Of a stretch of 64,000 nucleotides of DNA, positions 49,645 through 58,349 are shown piece by piece. This DNA comes from JAQVIJ01 sp041287365 (GTDB lineage: Bacteria > Desulfobacterota > Dissulfuribacteria > Dissulfuribacterales > DYLC01). Each line of letters opens with the position of its first letter. Positions within the stretch are counted from its first letter, which is position 1. Both the position numbers and the translations under genes were made by a program. The stretch lies in NCBI GenBank assembly GCA_041287365.1, contig JBEULL010000004.1, positions 186,001 through 250,000 of the forward strand. Reading direction: 5' to 3'. The notes under the pieces were generated by a model. The model was not told where the DNA came from, searched no databases, and saw only the letters and a program-made list of their open reading frames with translations.

Positions 49645-51111
49645 ATGTCTGATTTGACAAAATTATCCATAAAAGATCTGCACGATGCCTACAGAGAACG
49701 CAAAGTCAGCGCAGTTGAGGTGACTCGTGCATATCTCGATCGTATCGATTCCGTCGATGCCAGTGTCAAGGCATATCTGACGGTCACTGCTGACCTGGCT
49801 ATGCAGCAGGCTGAAGATGCTGACAGGAGATTGCAGGCCGGAGGCGATCGAGTCGCTCCCCTTACAGGCATCCCCCTTGGCATCAAAGACCTGCTGTGTA
49901 CCAAAGGAGTGAGGACTACCTGCGCATCCCGTATGCTGGAAAACTTTGTTCCACCCTATGATGCCACGGTGATCGAACGACTGAACAATCAGGGTGCCGT
50001 GATGCTTGGTAAACTCAATATGGACGAGTTTGCCATGGGCTCATCCACTGAAAATTCCGCCTTTCACTGTACGCACAACCCCTGGGATTTGAGCCGTGTG
50101 CCTGGCGGTTCCAGCGGAGGGTCGTCCGCCGCTGTTGCGGCGCGTCTCTGTGCCGGTTCTTTGGGCTCGGATACCGGCGGTTCCATACGTCAGCCTGCAT
50201 CTTATTGCGGAGTGGTGGGGCTCAAGCCCACTTATGGCCGTGTTTCCCGTTTCGGCCTCATAGCCTTTGCTTCATCCCTGGATCAGGTGGGGCCTTTGAC
50301 TCGAAATGTGACGGACTGCGCCCTGCTCATGAATGCGATCTCCGGTCATGACTCAAGGGATTCCACTTCTGTTGCAGGTGTTGACGTAGATTACACACAA
50401 TATCTGCAAAATGGACTTCAAGGAGTACGGGTCGGGCTTCCTCAGGAGTATTTCATAGAGGGTGTTCAAAAGGATGTGCGGGAGGCGGTGGAAAAGGCCA
50501 TCTCAGCTCTGAAGGACATGGGATGTGAAATAGTGCCGGTGAGCCTGCCCCATACACCCTATGCAGTTGCCACCTATTACATCGTGGCTACATCGGAGGC
50601 ATCATCCAACCTTTCCCGTTACGATGGAGTCAAATACGGGTTCAGGGCAACTGAATACGCCAATCTTATCGATATGTACAAAAAGACCCGTTCCGCTGGG
50701 TTCGGCCCGGAGGTGAAGCGTCGAATTATGCTGGGCTCTTATTCCCTGTCCGCAGGTTATTACGATGCCTTCTATAAAAAGGCCTCTCAGGTTAGGGCAT
50801 TGTTCAAAAGGGATTTCGACAATGCATTTAATGCATGCGATGTGCTTGTAACGCCCGTGGCCCCTACAACTGCCTTTAAGATGGGTGAAAAGACAGCAGA
50901 TCCGATTCAGATGTATCTGAACGACATATTCACCATTCCGGTGAATCTGGCCGGCATTCCAGGCATCTCCATGCCTTGCGGATTCGATGGAAACGGCCTG
51001 CCCATAGGTGTGCAGATCATGGCCGATGCCTTCAGGGAGGACAATCTGTTCAGAGTGGCCTACAATCTGGAACAGTCTGTGGGTGAGATTAGGAACTGGC
51101 CGGAGCCCTGA
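49645..51111 (+). CDS. gatA: Aspartyl/glutamyl-tRNA(Asn/Gln) amidotransferase subunit A
   Basis: The 488-residue amidase hydrolyses glutamine and passes ammonia to GatB. The Ser-cisSer-Lys triad is visible: Lys in GIPLGIKDLLCTKG, and the serines in RVPGGSSGGSSAAVAARL and SDTGGSIRQPASYCG. Length is usual. GGAGA precedes the ATG. The gene is followed, one base after its stop, by the first gene of a signalling cassette, so these share a transcript. Confidence 0.96.
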   Translation: MSDLTKLSIKDLHDAYRERKVSAVEVTRAYLDRIDSVDASVKAYLTVTADLAMQQAEDADRRLQAGGDRVAPLTGIPLGIKDLLCTKGVRTTCASRMLENFVPPYDATVIERLNNQGAVMLGKLNMDEFAMGSSTENSAFHCTHNPWDLSRVPGGSSGGSSAAVAARLCAGSLGSDTGGSIRQPASYCGVVGLKPTYGRVSRFGLIAFASSLDQVGPLTRNVTDCALLMNAISGHDSRDSTSVAGVDVDYTQYLQNGLQGVRVGLPQEYFIEGVQKDVREAVEKAISALKDMGCEIVPVSLPHTPYAVATYYIVATSEASSNLSRYDGVKYGFRATEYANLIDMYKKTRSAGFGPEVKRRIMLGSYSLSAGYYDAFYKKASQVRALFKRDFDNAFNACDVLVTPVAPTTAFKMGEKTADPIQMYLNDIFTIPVNLAGIPGISMPCGFDGNGLPIGVQIMADAFREDNLFRVAYNLEQSVGEIRNWPEP

Positions 51112-51112
51112 T

Positions 51113-51424
51113 ATGCAACGTATTCCCCTCAATGCCGCAAAACCTGGTATGAAACTAGCCAAGGAGGTCAAAACGTCCGATGGCCAGGTGTTGTGCGGTC
51201 CTGGTCTGGAGTTGACACAGGTATTGCTCGACAAGCTTTACAAGTCGGATGTGCATGCAATAGTTGTGGAGGGGCATCCAGTGGAACTTCCGTATGACAA
51301 GCCATTGGCTCAGCGGATTATCGAATTGGAACAGCGTTTTGGCAAGGTAAAGGACGACCCTGTTTTGCGTGCTCTGATGAAGCTTGTCGCAGAACATATG
51401 ATCGAGCAGGAGATGCAGAGATAA
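51113..51424 (+). CDS. Conserved small protein of an HDOD/GGDEF cassette, unknown
   Basis: The 103-residue soluble protein begins MQRIPLNAAKPGMKLAKEVK, then SDGQVLCGPGLELTQVLLDKL and VHAIVVEGHPVE. The pattern PGM-LA-(D/E)V-DG-LL-G-LT-I-L is like the short segment that comes before HD-GYP domains, here as a free-standing protein. A helical tail (ALMKLVAEHMIEQEM) follows. Its ATG is one base after the gatA stop, and an HDOD gene starts 9 bases after its own stop. A role as adaptor in signalling is inference. Confidence 0.7.
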   Translation: MQRIPLNAAKPGMKLAKEVKTSDGQVLCGPGLELTQVLLDKLYKSDVHAIVVEGHPVELPYDKPLAQRIIELEQRFGKVKDDPVLRALMKLVAEHMIEQEMQR

Positions 51425-51433
51425 CAACCGGTT

Positions 51434-52297
51434 ATGACTGACGAGAAGGAAGCTAAAAGACAGGAAATCAGGCGAAGACTCAGGGAAATTCAGTCTCTAC
51501 CCACCCTGCCGCCCATAGCCGCCAAGCTGAACAAGATGGTGGAGGACGAGGATGTCACCGCCAATCAGCTGGGAAATGTCATCGAGCGGGATCAGGTACT
51601 GACCAGCAAACTGTTGAAGATGGTCAACTCATCTTTTTACGGGTTTCCCCAGCGGATCAGCACAGTGGCCAATGCCATCGTGCTTCTGGGTATCAATGTT
51701 ATCAAGACCCTCATTGTCACTTCCTCCATCTTCGAGATGATGCAGACGTCAGACGTGGGGCTCTGGGAGCATTCCCTGGGTTGCGCCACCACGGCAAGTC
51801 TTATCGCCAAGAAGAAGGGACTTAAAAATCCTGAAGAGGTCTCCACAGCGGCCCTGTTGCACGACCTGGGCAAGGTGGTGGTGAGGGCTGAACTGCCGTC
51901 CGAGTATGCTGCCCTGCTGGCTTTCGTGGAGCAGAAAGGTGTTGCCATGCGAGAGGCGGAAGAGGAACTGCTGGGAGTTTCTCACTCAGAGATAGGGGGA
52001 TGGCTAGTGCATCAGTGGAATCTGCCTGACCGGCTCGTTTTGCCCATTACCTGGCATCACAGGCCTGAAGATGCCCCTGATCACAGGGATGTGACGGCCA
52101 TTCTGCATTTTTCGGATATTTTGATTCGAGCGGTGGGTTTTGGGTTTGGGGGAGATATCTGGGTACCCGCATTGGACTCATCTGCGTGGAAGCGCATCAA
52201 GTTCTCCAAGAGCGAGATGAAGGAATTGCTTGTGGAACTGGATGAAAAACTCATAGAGTTACAGGATTTTTCTGCCGAGATGCAGAATTTGGGTTGA
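51434..52297 (+). CDS. HDOD domain protein
   Basis: The 287-residue protein has an HDOD domain over residues of about 15-215: LPTLPPIAAKLNKMVEDEDV, VINRDQVLTSKLLKMVN-like VIERDQVLTSKLLKMV, SSFYGFPQRISTVANAIVLLG, and AALLHDLGKVVVRAELP, which keeps an HD pair. HDOD proteins are non-enzymatic relatives of HD-GYP that act as scaffolds in motility and c-di-GMP signalling. The C-terminal 70 residues are helical. It overlaps the frame of the next gene and forms a cassette with a GGDEF-type gene. Confidence 0.92.
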   Translation: MTDEKEAKRQEIRRRLREIQSLPTLPPIAAKLNKMVEDEDVTANQLGNVIERDQVLTSKLLKMVNSSFYGFPQRISTVANAIVLLGINVIKTLIVTSSIFEMMQTSDVGLWEHSLGCATTASLIAKKKGLKNPEEVSTAALLHDLGKVVVRAELPSEYAALLAFVEQKGVAMREAEEELLGVSHSEIGGWLVHQWNLPDRLVLPITWHHRPEDAPDHRDVTAILHFSDILIRAVGFGFGGDIWVPALDSSAWKRIKFSKSEMKELLVELDEKLIELQDFSAEMQNLG

Positions 52298-52308
52298 GGG
52301 AGTGCATC

Positions 52309-53247
52309 TTGGCCAATATAGCCATCATAGCTGCAGAGCCGTTTTTCACGATCGAGGAGCTTTCACTCGTAGAGGCCAGAGGACATAGATGCATGGCCAA
52401 GTCTGACCTGTCCAGGGCTATGGAAATTATCCTTGCTGACCCACCGGAGGTTTTGGTGGTTCAAAAAGACCTGGATAATTCCCTGGATCGCATGGTCATT
52501 CAGGCCATGAAGACCAGTCTGCAACTGGCCCTTATGCCCATCATCCTTTCCGTGCCCTCTAACTGCAACCTTACCACGCTTGATTGGAAGATATATGCCG
52601 TGGATGACGTGGTCTTTGCCAATGCCAATGTCCTGGAGAAGATAGCCCGTGTGGAGTTGGCCCTCGAGCGGATGGAAAGGGTGGGAGACAACAACCCGCT
52701 GACCAAACTGCCTGGAAATTCCTCGATTCTGAAATATATTCAAGGGGTTCTGGATAGAAATGAGTCTAATGCCGTGGCCTATGTGGACATCGACAGTTTC
52801 AAGCCATATAACGATCGATACGGCTTTTCCAGGGGTGACGAAGTCATTCGCATGGTAGCCCGCATTTTGGTGAACACCGTGCAGGAAATAGCCGGTCACA
52901 ACGGTTTTGTCGGGCATGTGGGCGGTGACGATTTCGTGTTCTTGACGCCGACCGATTGTGTTGAAAAGGTATGCCAAAAGGTGCTGCTAAATTTCGATGC
53001 CTTGATACGTCTGTTTCTGGACGAAGAAGATCTGGAGCACGGCTGTTTCTTGTCCGAAGACCGCCAGGGTAACAAGCAGACCTTTCCCCTTACCAGTCTC
53101 TCCATCGCTGTGATTCCTTGCATATCAAATCGTTATAAACACTATGGAGAGGTGGCTGCGACTGCCGCTCAGTTAAAGAAAAAGGTCAAATCCATGCCTG
53201 GCAGCAATTATCTGATAGATAGAAGGAGTTGTGAGAAAAAATCATGA
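52309..53247 (+). CDS. GGDEF-type protein with receiver-like N-terminus, degenerate active site
   Basis: The protein of about 312 residues has a receiver-like first half: strand/helix pattern with IIAAEPFFTIEELSL, PPEVLVVQKDL and LALMPIILSV, and no clear phospho-Asp triad. From about residue 125 a GGDEF domain follows (NPLTKLPGNSSI, VAYVDIDSFKPYNDRYGFSRGD). The signature loop reads VGGDDF instead of GGDEF, so cyclase activity is uncertain. A TTG at 52309 after GGGAG is chosen; a TTG at 52294 overlaps the HDOD stop. Its end overlaps argG by 4 bases. Confidence 0.88.
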   Translation: MANIAIIAAEPFFTIEELSLVEARGHRCMAKSDLSRAMEIILADPPEVLVVQKDLDNSLDRMVIQAMKTSLQLALMPIILSVPSNCNLTTLDWKIYAVDDVVFANANVLEKIARVELALERMERVGDNNPLTKLPGNSSILKYIQGVLDRNESNAVAYVDIDSFKPYNDRYGFSRGDEVIRMVARILVNTVQEIAGHNGFVGHVGGDDFVFLTPTDCVEKVCQKVLLNFDALIRLFLDEEDLEHGCFLSEDRQGNKQTFPLTSLSIAVIPCISNRYKHYGEVAATAAQLKKKVKSMPGSNYLIDRRSCEKKS

Positions 53248-54467
53248 GTGTTCAATCGAAGGATGTTAAAAAGATAGTTTTGGCCTATTCAGGGGGGCTG
53301 GATACATCGGTTATTCTCAAATGGCTGCAAGAGCATTATGAATGCCCTGTGGTGGCCTATTCCGCCGACATCGGTCAGCAGGAAGATTGGAATGCGGTGC
53401 GCCAGAAGGCATTGGCCACAGGTGCCTCCGATGTTGTCATTCGGGATCTCAAAGATGAATTCGTGCAGAATTTTGTATTTCCCATGTTCAGGGCTAATGC
53501 CATCTATGAGAGTGCCTATCTGCTGGGCACTTCCATTGCCAGACCTGTGATCGCCAAGGAGCAGGTGGCGGTGGCCAGGGAGTTTGGCGCTGATGCAGTA
53601 AGTCATGGCGCAACCGGTAAGGGAAACGATCAGGTCAGGTTTGAACTGACATATATGGCACTGAACCCTGGTTTGCATATTATAGCCCCATGGCGCATAT
53701 GGGATTTGAACTCCCGGCAAAAACTTATGGATTTCGCCAAGTCGCACGGTATACCTGTGCCGGTTACCAAAAAAAGACCTTACAGCATGGACGCCAATCT
53801 GCTGCATATCAGCTATGAAGGCGGTATTCTGGAGGATCCGTGGTTTGAGCCGCCGGCCGATATGTTTGTTTGGACCAGCTCTCCCGAGGTTGCGCCCGAC
53901 AGCCCCGAATATGTGGAGCTGGAGTTTGAACAAGGCAATCTGGTGGCCATAAATGGTGAACACATGTCTCCTGCCGGCCTTCTGGCCCGTTTGAATGAAT
54001 TGGGTGCGAGTCATGGCATAGGTCGCAGGGATATTGTGGAAAACCGTTTCGTTGGCATGAAGTCCAGAGGGGTTTACGAGACGCCGGGCGGTACCCTTCT
54101 GCGTGAGGCCCACATCGCTCTGGAATCCATTACCCTGGATAGAGAGGTCATGCATCTTCGTGACAGCCTGGTTCCCCGTTATGCAGAGCTGGTTTATTAC
54201 GGTTTCTGGTTTGCTCCGGAGCGCGAAATGCTTCAGCGGTTAGTGGACGAGACGCAGGCCAATGTCACAGGCATTGTCCGGCTCAAACTATACAAGGGCA
54301 ATTGTATGGTGGTGGGTAGAAAGGCGGTCAAGTCCCTTTATCGTCCGGAATTCGCCACATTTGAGGAGGACGATGTGTATCGCCAGGCGGATGCCGAGGG
54401 CTTTATTCGGTTACAGGGCCTGAGGCTCAAGATACGATCCATGGTGGGTGTGTCGGCGCAAAGTTAA
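53244..54467 (+). CDS. argG: Argininosuccinate synthase
   Basis: The 407-residue enzyme ligates citrulline and aspartate. VLAYSGGLDTSVILKWLQEHY is the PP-loop. VSHGATGKGNDQVRFEL and the MKSRGVYETPGGTLL loop are typical of ArgG. Length is normal. It starts within the GGDEF gene stop (ATGA) and its stop overlaps mqnB (TAATG), so an arginine gene is embedded in an operon of signalling and menaquinone genes. Confidence 0.97.
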   Translation: MSVQSKDVKKIVLAYSGGLDTSVILKWLQEHYECPVVAYSADIGQQEDWNAVRQKALATGASDVVIRDLKDEFVQNFVFPMFRANAIYESAYLLGTSIARPVIAKEQVAVAREFGADAVSHGATGKGNDQVRFELTYMALNPGLHIIAPWRIWDLNSRQKLMDFAKSHGIPVPVTKKRPYSMDANLLHISYEGGILEDPWFEPPADMFVWTSSPEVAPDSPEYVELEFEQGNLVAINGEHMSPAGLLARLNELGASHGIGRRDIVENRFVGMKSRGVYETPGGTLLREAHIALESITLDREVMHLRDSLVPRYAELVYYGFWFAPEREMLQRLVDETQANVTGIVRLKLYKGNCMVVGRKAVKSLYRPEFATFEEDDVYRQADAEGFIRLQGLRLKIRSMVGVSAQS

Positions 54468-55150
54468 TGAAGCATTTTAAGAAGGTACTTCTGCTCACTC
54501 CGACTCATATGGAGATGCAGTGTGTAGGATTGTCATTACAAGATTCAGGGCAAGATGTTGGGCATGGGTTTGAGTGCGCTGTCTGTGGATTCGGACCGGT
54601 TTCAACCGCAGTCTTTCTTGCACAGAGGTTTTCACGCAGCGATTACGACATGATATTGCTGATGGGTCTGGCCGGGGCTTATTCAGGCAGTCAGGTACAG
54701 GTAGGTGATATCTGCGTGGCTGAAAGCGAGGTGTATGCAGACCTTGGCCGGTGTGTAGGAAATGTTATTGAGCCCATCGAAATCGTTGAAGAGACTACGT
54801 CGTTGCGTTTTGATCTCTTAACGTACTGGAATGCCTCATTGTTCGGTTGCATCGAGGATGTCGTTGTCGAAACGGGCGCCAAAATGGTGGATATGGCCAC
54901 GGTTTGTTGTGTTTCCTGCAATCAGGAGCGCGCTATGTCTATTGCCATGCGATGGGGTGTGGCGGCCGAAAATATGGAGGGCGCTGCCGCTGCTCAGGTC
55001 TGTGCCGTCTATGGTATTCCGTTTCTAGAGGTCAGGGCCGTCAGTAATTGGGCGGGGGATTGTGATAAAACGCGCTGGCGTATTCAGCCTGCCCTGGCCA
55101 GATTGCGTGATTTTATCCTTTGTTTTATACGCAGGTTAAACGCTGTCTGA
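54467..55150 (+). CDS. mqnB: Futalosine hydrolase MqnB
   Basis: The 227-residue nucleosidase splits futalosine in the alternative menaquinone pathway. It belongs to the PNP/MTAN-like fold: VCGFGPVSTAVFLAQRF, ILLMGLAGAYSGSQVQVGDICVAE, and ENMEGAAAAQVCAVYGIPFLEVRAVSNWAGD. The last pieces fix MqnB rather than MTAN because mqnD follows directly. Its TGA overlaps the mqnD ATG by one base. mqnA and mqnC are not in the window. Confidence 0.9.
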   Translation: MKHFKKVLLLTPTHMEMQCVGLSLQDSGQDVGHGFECAVCGFGPVSTAVFLAQRFSRSDYDMILLMGLAGAYSGSQVQVGDICVAESEVYADLGRCVGNVIEPIEIVEETTSLRFDLLTYWNASLFGCIEDVVVETGAKMVDMATVCCVSCNQERAMSIAMRWGVAAENMEGAAAAQVCAVYGIPFLEVRAVSNWAGDCDKTRWRIQPALARLRDFILCFIRRLNAV

Positions 55151-55980
55151 TGAACGAATCTATTTCTTTCGGTCTTTCTCCTTGTCCTAACGACACCTTC
55201 AGCTTCTATGCCATGCTTAACGGCAAGATACAGATGCCTTTTGTCATAGATCCGCACATGGCGGATGTGGAGTGTCTGAATGATTGGGCGCTGAAAGGCC
55301 GTTTGGACATGACCAAGGTCTCTTTTGGCGTTTTGGGCAATATCTTGCAGGATTATGTACTGCTGCGTTCTGGAAGCGCCCTTGGCAGGGGCTGCGGGCC
55401 TTTGATAGTGGCAAAAAAACGCTTGACACTCGATGATTTGAGGGGTTTAAGGGTTGCGATTCCAGGAGAGCATACCACAGCTGCGCTGCTGTTGAGGTTG
55501 TATATGAATGGAGCGGTTCATGCTGTGAGTATGCCTTTTGATCAAATAGCCAGGGAGGTTTCTTTGAGTAATGTGGACGCCGGAGTCATAATACACGAAA
55601 CCAGATTTACATATGGCAGCTATGGGCTTGAGTGCGTGGTGGACCTGGGTGAGTGGTGGGAACAGAAGACAGGGCTGCCCATACCCTTGGGCGGAATAGT
55701 GGCCCGAAGAAATCTAGGGCGAACTACCTTGAATCTCTTGAACGAGGTGCTTAAAATAAGTGTTTTATATGCCTTGGAGCGAAAAACAGCGCCCATGGAG
55801 TTCGTTCGGCGCCACGCCCAGGAGATGGATGTGGATGTCATGGAAAAACATATTGGTCTTTATGTGACTTCCTGGACAGTGGATTTGAATCAAGAAGGCA
55901 TAAAGGCCGTAGAGTATCTGGTGCATCTGGGGAACGATTTGGGTTTATGGCGTAATTATTCAGGAGATATCTTGTTTTAA
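55150..55980 (+). CDS. mqnD: 1,4-dihydroxy-6-naphthoate synthase MqnD
   Basis: The 276-residue enzyme turns cyclic dehypoxanthine futalosine into 1,4-dihydroxy-6-naphthoate. ISFGLSPCPNDTFSFYAML is the typical MqnD start, and LTLDDLRGLRVAIPGEHTTAALLL and DAGVIIHETRFTYGSYGL follow. The fold is periplasmic-binding-protein-like but cytoplasmic, with no signal peptide. It overlaps mqnB by one base. tolQ starts 14 bases after its stop. Confidence 0.95.
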   Translation: MNESISFGLSPCPNDTFSFYAMLNGKIQMPFVIDPHMADVECLNDWALKGRLDMTKVSFGVLGNILQDYVLLRSGSALGRGCGPLIVAKKRLTLDDLRGLRVAIPGEHTTAALLLRLYMNGAVHAVSMPFDQIAREVSLSNVDAGVIIHETRFTYGSYGLECVVDLGEWWEQKTGLPIPLGGIVARRNLGRTTLNLLNEVLKISVLYALERKTAPMEFVRRHAQEMDVDVMEKHIGLYVTSWTVDLNQEGIKAVEYLVHLGNDLGLWRNYSGDILF

Positions 55981-55994
55981 AAAGGTAAATATAT

Positions 55995-56726
55995 ATGCAA
56001 GTTGAGGCGACAGCAAGTATTTGGAGTATGGTTCTTGGTTCAGGCCCAGTGGTGCAGGGGGTTTTGATATCGCTTATTCTCTGTTCACTTTTGTGCTGGA
56101 CTATCATTTTTGCAAAGATCAGGCGGTTCAGGCAGGTCAACAGCGCGAACGAAGAGTTTGAAGACATCTTTTGGAGTACTGACAGTCTGCCCCAGATACA
56201 GACCAAGGCCAGGAAGATGTCGGCTGCGCCCATGGCCGGAGTTTTTCTGGCAGGATATGAGGAACTCAAGAACCTTCAGGACACGGCCAAAAATCTGGGA
56301 ATCAATCTGAGCCATAAGATATGGATAGATTCTCTGGAGCGCAGCCTTCAGAAGGGGATCAAGGAAGAACTGACCAATCTGGAATTTTCCCTGCCTATTT
56401 TGGCTACCATCGGCAATGCAGGTCCTTTTATTGGTTTGTTCGGCACGGTTTGGGGTATCATGCGCAGCTTTCACGACATAGGCGCTCAGGGTTCCGCCAA
56501 TCTGGCCACTGTGGCCCCCGGTATTTCAGAAGCCCTGGTGGCCACTGCTACCGGCCTTGCAGCTGCCATTCCGGCTGTCATTGCCTTCAATATGTTCATG
56601 AGCCAACTGGCCAGGCTCGAAAGCAAGCTTCAGGGGTTCGCCGGTGATTTCATAAATCTGGTGGAGAGAAGGCTGTTGCCACGCACCTCCAGACAGGCCG
56701 CACAGGGCCAGACAGGGGATGAATAA
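55995..56726 (+). CDS. tolQ: Tol-Pal system proton channel subunit TolQ
   Basis: The 243-residue inner-membrane protein belongs to the MotA/TolQ/ExbB family. A first helix (VVQGVLISLILCSLLCWTIIFAKI) precedes a large cytoplasmic loop. The channel helices are LPILATIGNAGPFIGLFGTVWGIM and ATVAPGISEALVATATGLAAAIPAV, with the polar Thr residues at the usual places. With TolR it uses the proton gradient to drive TolA. It is first of the tol run and is probably expressed with mqnBD. Confidence 0.95.
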   Translation: MQVEATASIWSMVLGSGPVVQGVLISLILCSLLCWTIIFAKIRRFRQVNSANEEFEDIFWSTDSLPQIQTKARKMSAAPMAGVFLAGYEELKNLQDTAKNLGINLSHKIWIDSLERSLQKGIKEELTNLEFSLPILATIGNAGPFIGLFGTVWGIMRSFHDIGAQGSANLATVAPGISEALVATATGLAAAIPAVIAFNMFMSQLARLESKLQGFAGDFINLVERRLLPRTSRQAAQGQTGDE

Positions 56727-56728
56727 TC

Positions 56729-57187
56729 ATGGCCATGTCGTCTTCTGTCAAGAGAGGCTCCTATATGTCGGAGATCAACGTGACGCCCCTGGTGGATGTC
56801 ATGTTGGTTCTGCTCATCATATTCATGGTTACAGCGCCCATGATGACAGCCGGTCTGGATGTAAAGCTCCCCAATGCCACTGCCAAGCCCCTGCCTCAGA
56901 AGCAGGACCCTGTGGTTATCACATTGAATGCCGCCGGCCAGATATATTTGAACAAGGACATGGTGAACGAGGCCAGTCTTGTGCAGAGACTCTCCCAGAT
57001 GAAGGCCAGAGGCGACACTTCACAGGTCTTGCTGCGTGCGGACAAGGATGTGACATATGGTCTGGTGGCCTCTGTGGTCGCTGCCGTGCGGACAGCTGGC
57101 ATACAGGATATGGGTCTGGTTACGGATCCAACGGAGCATCTGAAAAGGGAGCGTTATGACGCGAAGGGCGTTCGGACGGAGAGATGA
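56729..57187 (+). CDS. tolR: Tol-Pal system subunit TolR (ExbD family)
   Basis: The 152-residue protein has the cytoplasmic start SEINVTPLVDVMLVLLIIFMVTAP with the essential Asp in the single membrane helix. The periplasmic domain has VVITLNAAGQIYLNKDM and VLLRADKDVTYGLVASVVAAVRTAG. An ATG two codons later is possible. It ends inside tolA (32-base overlap). The family includes ExbD, but the tolA/tolB context decides for TolR. Confidence 0.94.
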   Translation: MAMSSSVKRGSYMSEINVTPLVDVMLVLLIIFMVTAPMMTAGLDVKLPNATAKPLPQKQDPVVITLNAAGQIYLNKDMVNEASLVQRLSQMKARGDTSQVLLRADKDVTYGLVASVVAAVRTAGIQDMGLVTDPTEHLKRERYDAKGVRTER

Positions 57188-58262
57188 AGACTGGTATCTG
57201 GCTTTGGCCAGCGCCATCTTCATTCATGTTTTTATCGTGCTTATATCGGTGGCGTTGAATTTCTTCTGGAAGCGCACGATTACTGTGCCCATGGTGCAGA
57301 ATGTGACGCTTTTTGATGTGGCATCATTGCCTCAGGCCCAGAAAGGGCCTATTTTGGATCACAAGACGGAAGAGGGTGAGGCTGTAAAGCCAAGGGTAGA
57401 GGAACGTCCAGCGCCTCCGCCAAAGCAGGAGGCTAAGGTCGAGCCATCCAAAGAGGTTGCTCCTCCACCTCTTCCGAAGCCGGAACCCCCTAAACCAGAG
57501 CCGAAGCCGGAACTTCCGAAGCCTGCTCCGAGGCCGGAGCCCAAGCCTGAACCGCCTAAGCCAGAACCCCCTAAGCCAGAACCCCCAAAGCCTGTGCCTA
57601 AGGAAGATGTATCGCTTGCACCCAAGCCTGAGCCCAAAAAGCTGGAACCCCCGAAGCCAGAGCCCAAGCCTGCTCCGAAGCCAGAGCCCAAGCCTGAACC
57701 GCCTTCAAAGGATGTGGCGAAGGAGATAGAAAAGTTGCAGCAGAAGGTCAACCAGGAACGGCAGCTTGAAAATAAGCTGAAACAGATGGAAAATACAGCC
57801 AGGGAAAAGCAGGTGCTGAATAAGATTGAAGAAATGGAGGGGCAGAGGGCTGAAAAGGCCCTGCAGGCCAAATTGGCAGCACTTGAGGCCAAGGCAGGTG
57901 CGAGATCCGGCCAGATGGGCGAGGCCCAGACCAAAGGTCAGACAGGTTTTGCTTCTCGGGGAGCTGACGTGCTGGCTGCGTATGTGGGGGCCATTGCAGA
58001 TTCTGTGCAGAGGCGTTGGGCGCTGCCAGATGATCTGCAGCAAAAAGGCGGCCTTTTTTGTGTAGTGGAAGTAAAGATCACCAGAGATGGTTCCATCAAG
58101 GATGTGCGAGTGATAGAACGATCTAAAAATGCCTTGTTCGATCAGACCGCAGTAAAGGCTGTTCAGGCTGCCAACCCCCTTCCTGTGCCGCCTGAGGCAT
58201 TGGTGAAAGATGCCCTGGAGGGGATTGAGCTCAAGTTTACACCCACGGGTGTGGCTCGATAA
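57156..58262 (+). CDS. tolA: Tol-Pal system envelope-spanning protein TolA (TonB-like C-terminus)
   Basis: The 368-residue protein has one N-terminal membrane helix (YLALASAIFIHVFIVLISVALNFFW). A long Pro/Glu/Lys stretch (KPEPPKPEP repeats, about residues 90-190) spans the periplasm. A coiled coil (about 190-250) follows, then a TonB/TolA-type domain (YVGAIADSVQRRWALPDDL; VVEVKITRDGSIKDVRVIE). It links the TolQR motor to the outer membrane. The repeats are also plain in DNA (57470-57715). The start follows AGGGAG inside the end of tolR. Confidence 0.92.
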   Translation: MTRRAFGRRDEDWYLALASAIFIHVFIVLISVALNFFWKRTITVPMVQNVTLFDVASLPQAQKGPILDHKTEEGEAVKPRVEERPAPPPKQEAKVEPSKEVAPPPLPKPEPPKPEPKPELPKPAPRPEPKPEPPKPEPPKPEPPKPVPKEDVSLAPKPEPKKLEPPKPEPKPAPKPEPKPEPPSKDVAKEIEKLQQKVNQERQLENKLKQMENTAREKQVLNKIEEMEGQRAEKALQAKLAALEAKAGARSGQMGEAQTKGQTGFASRGADVLAAYVGAIADSVQRRWALPDDLQQKGGLFCVVEVKITRDGSIKDVRVIERSKNALFDQTAVKAVQAANPLPVPPEALVKDALEGIELKFTPTGVAR

Positions 58263-58349
58263 CCCATGGGTTGTTGGCTGGGCATAGTGCCTGAAAAATA
58301 TGTGCTGTTCATAAGTATGTACAAGTGAGTATTTTTAAGAGGTGTAGTG

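Noticed and set aside
57470..57715. Repeats in tolA as a mobile or regulatory repeat
   Set aside because: They encode the KPEP-type periplasmic spacer typical of TolA and TonB, so protein function explains them.
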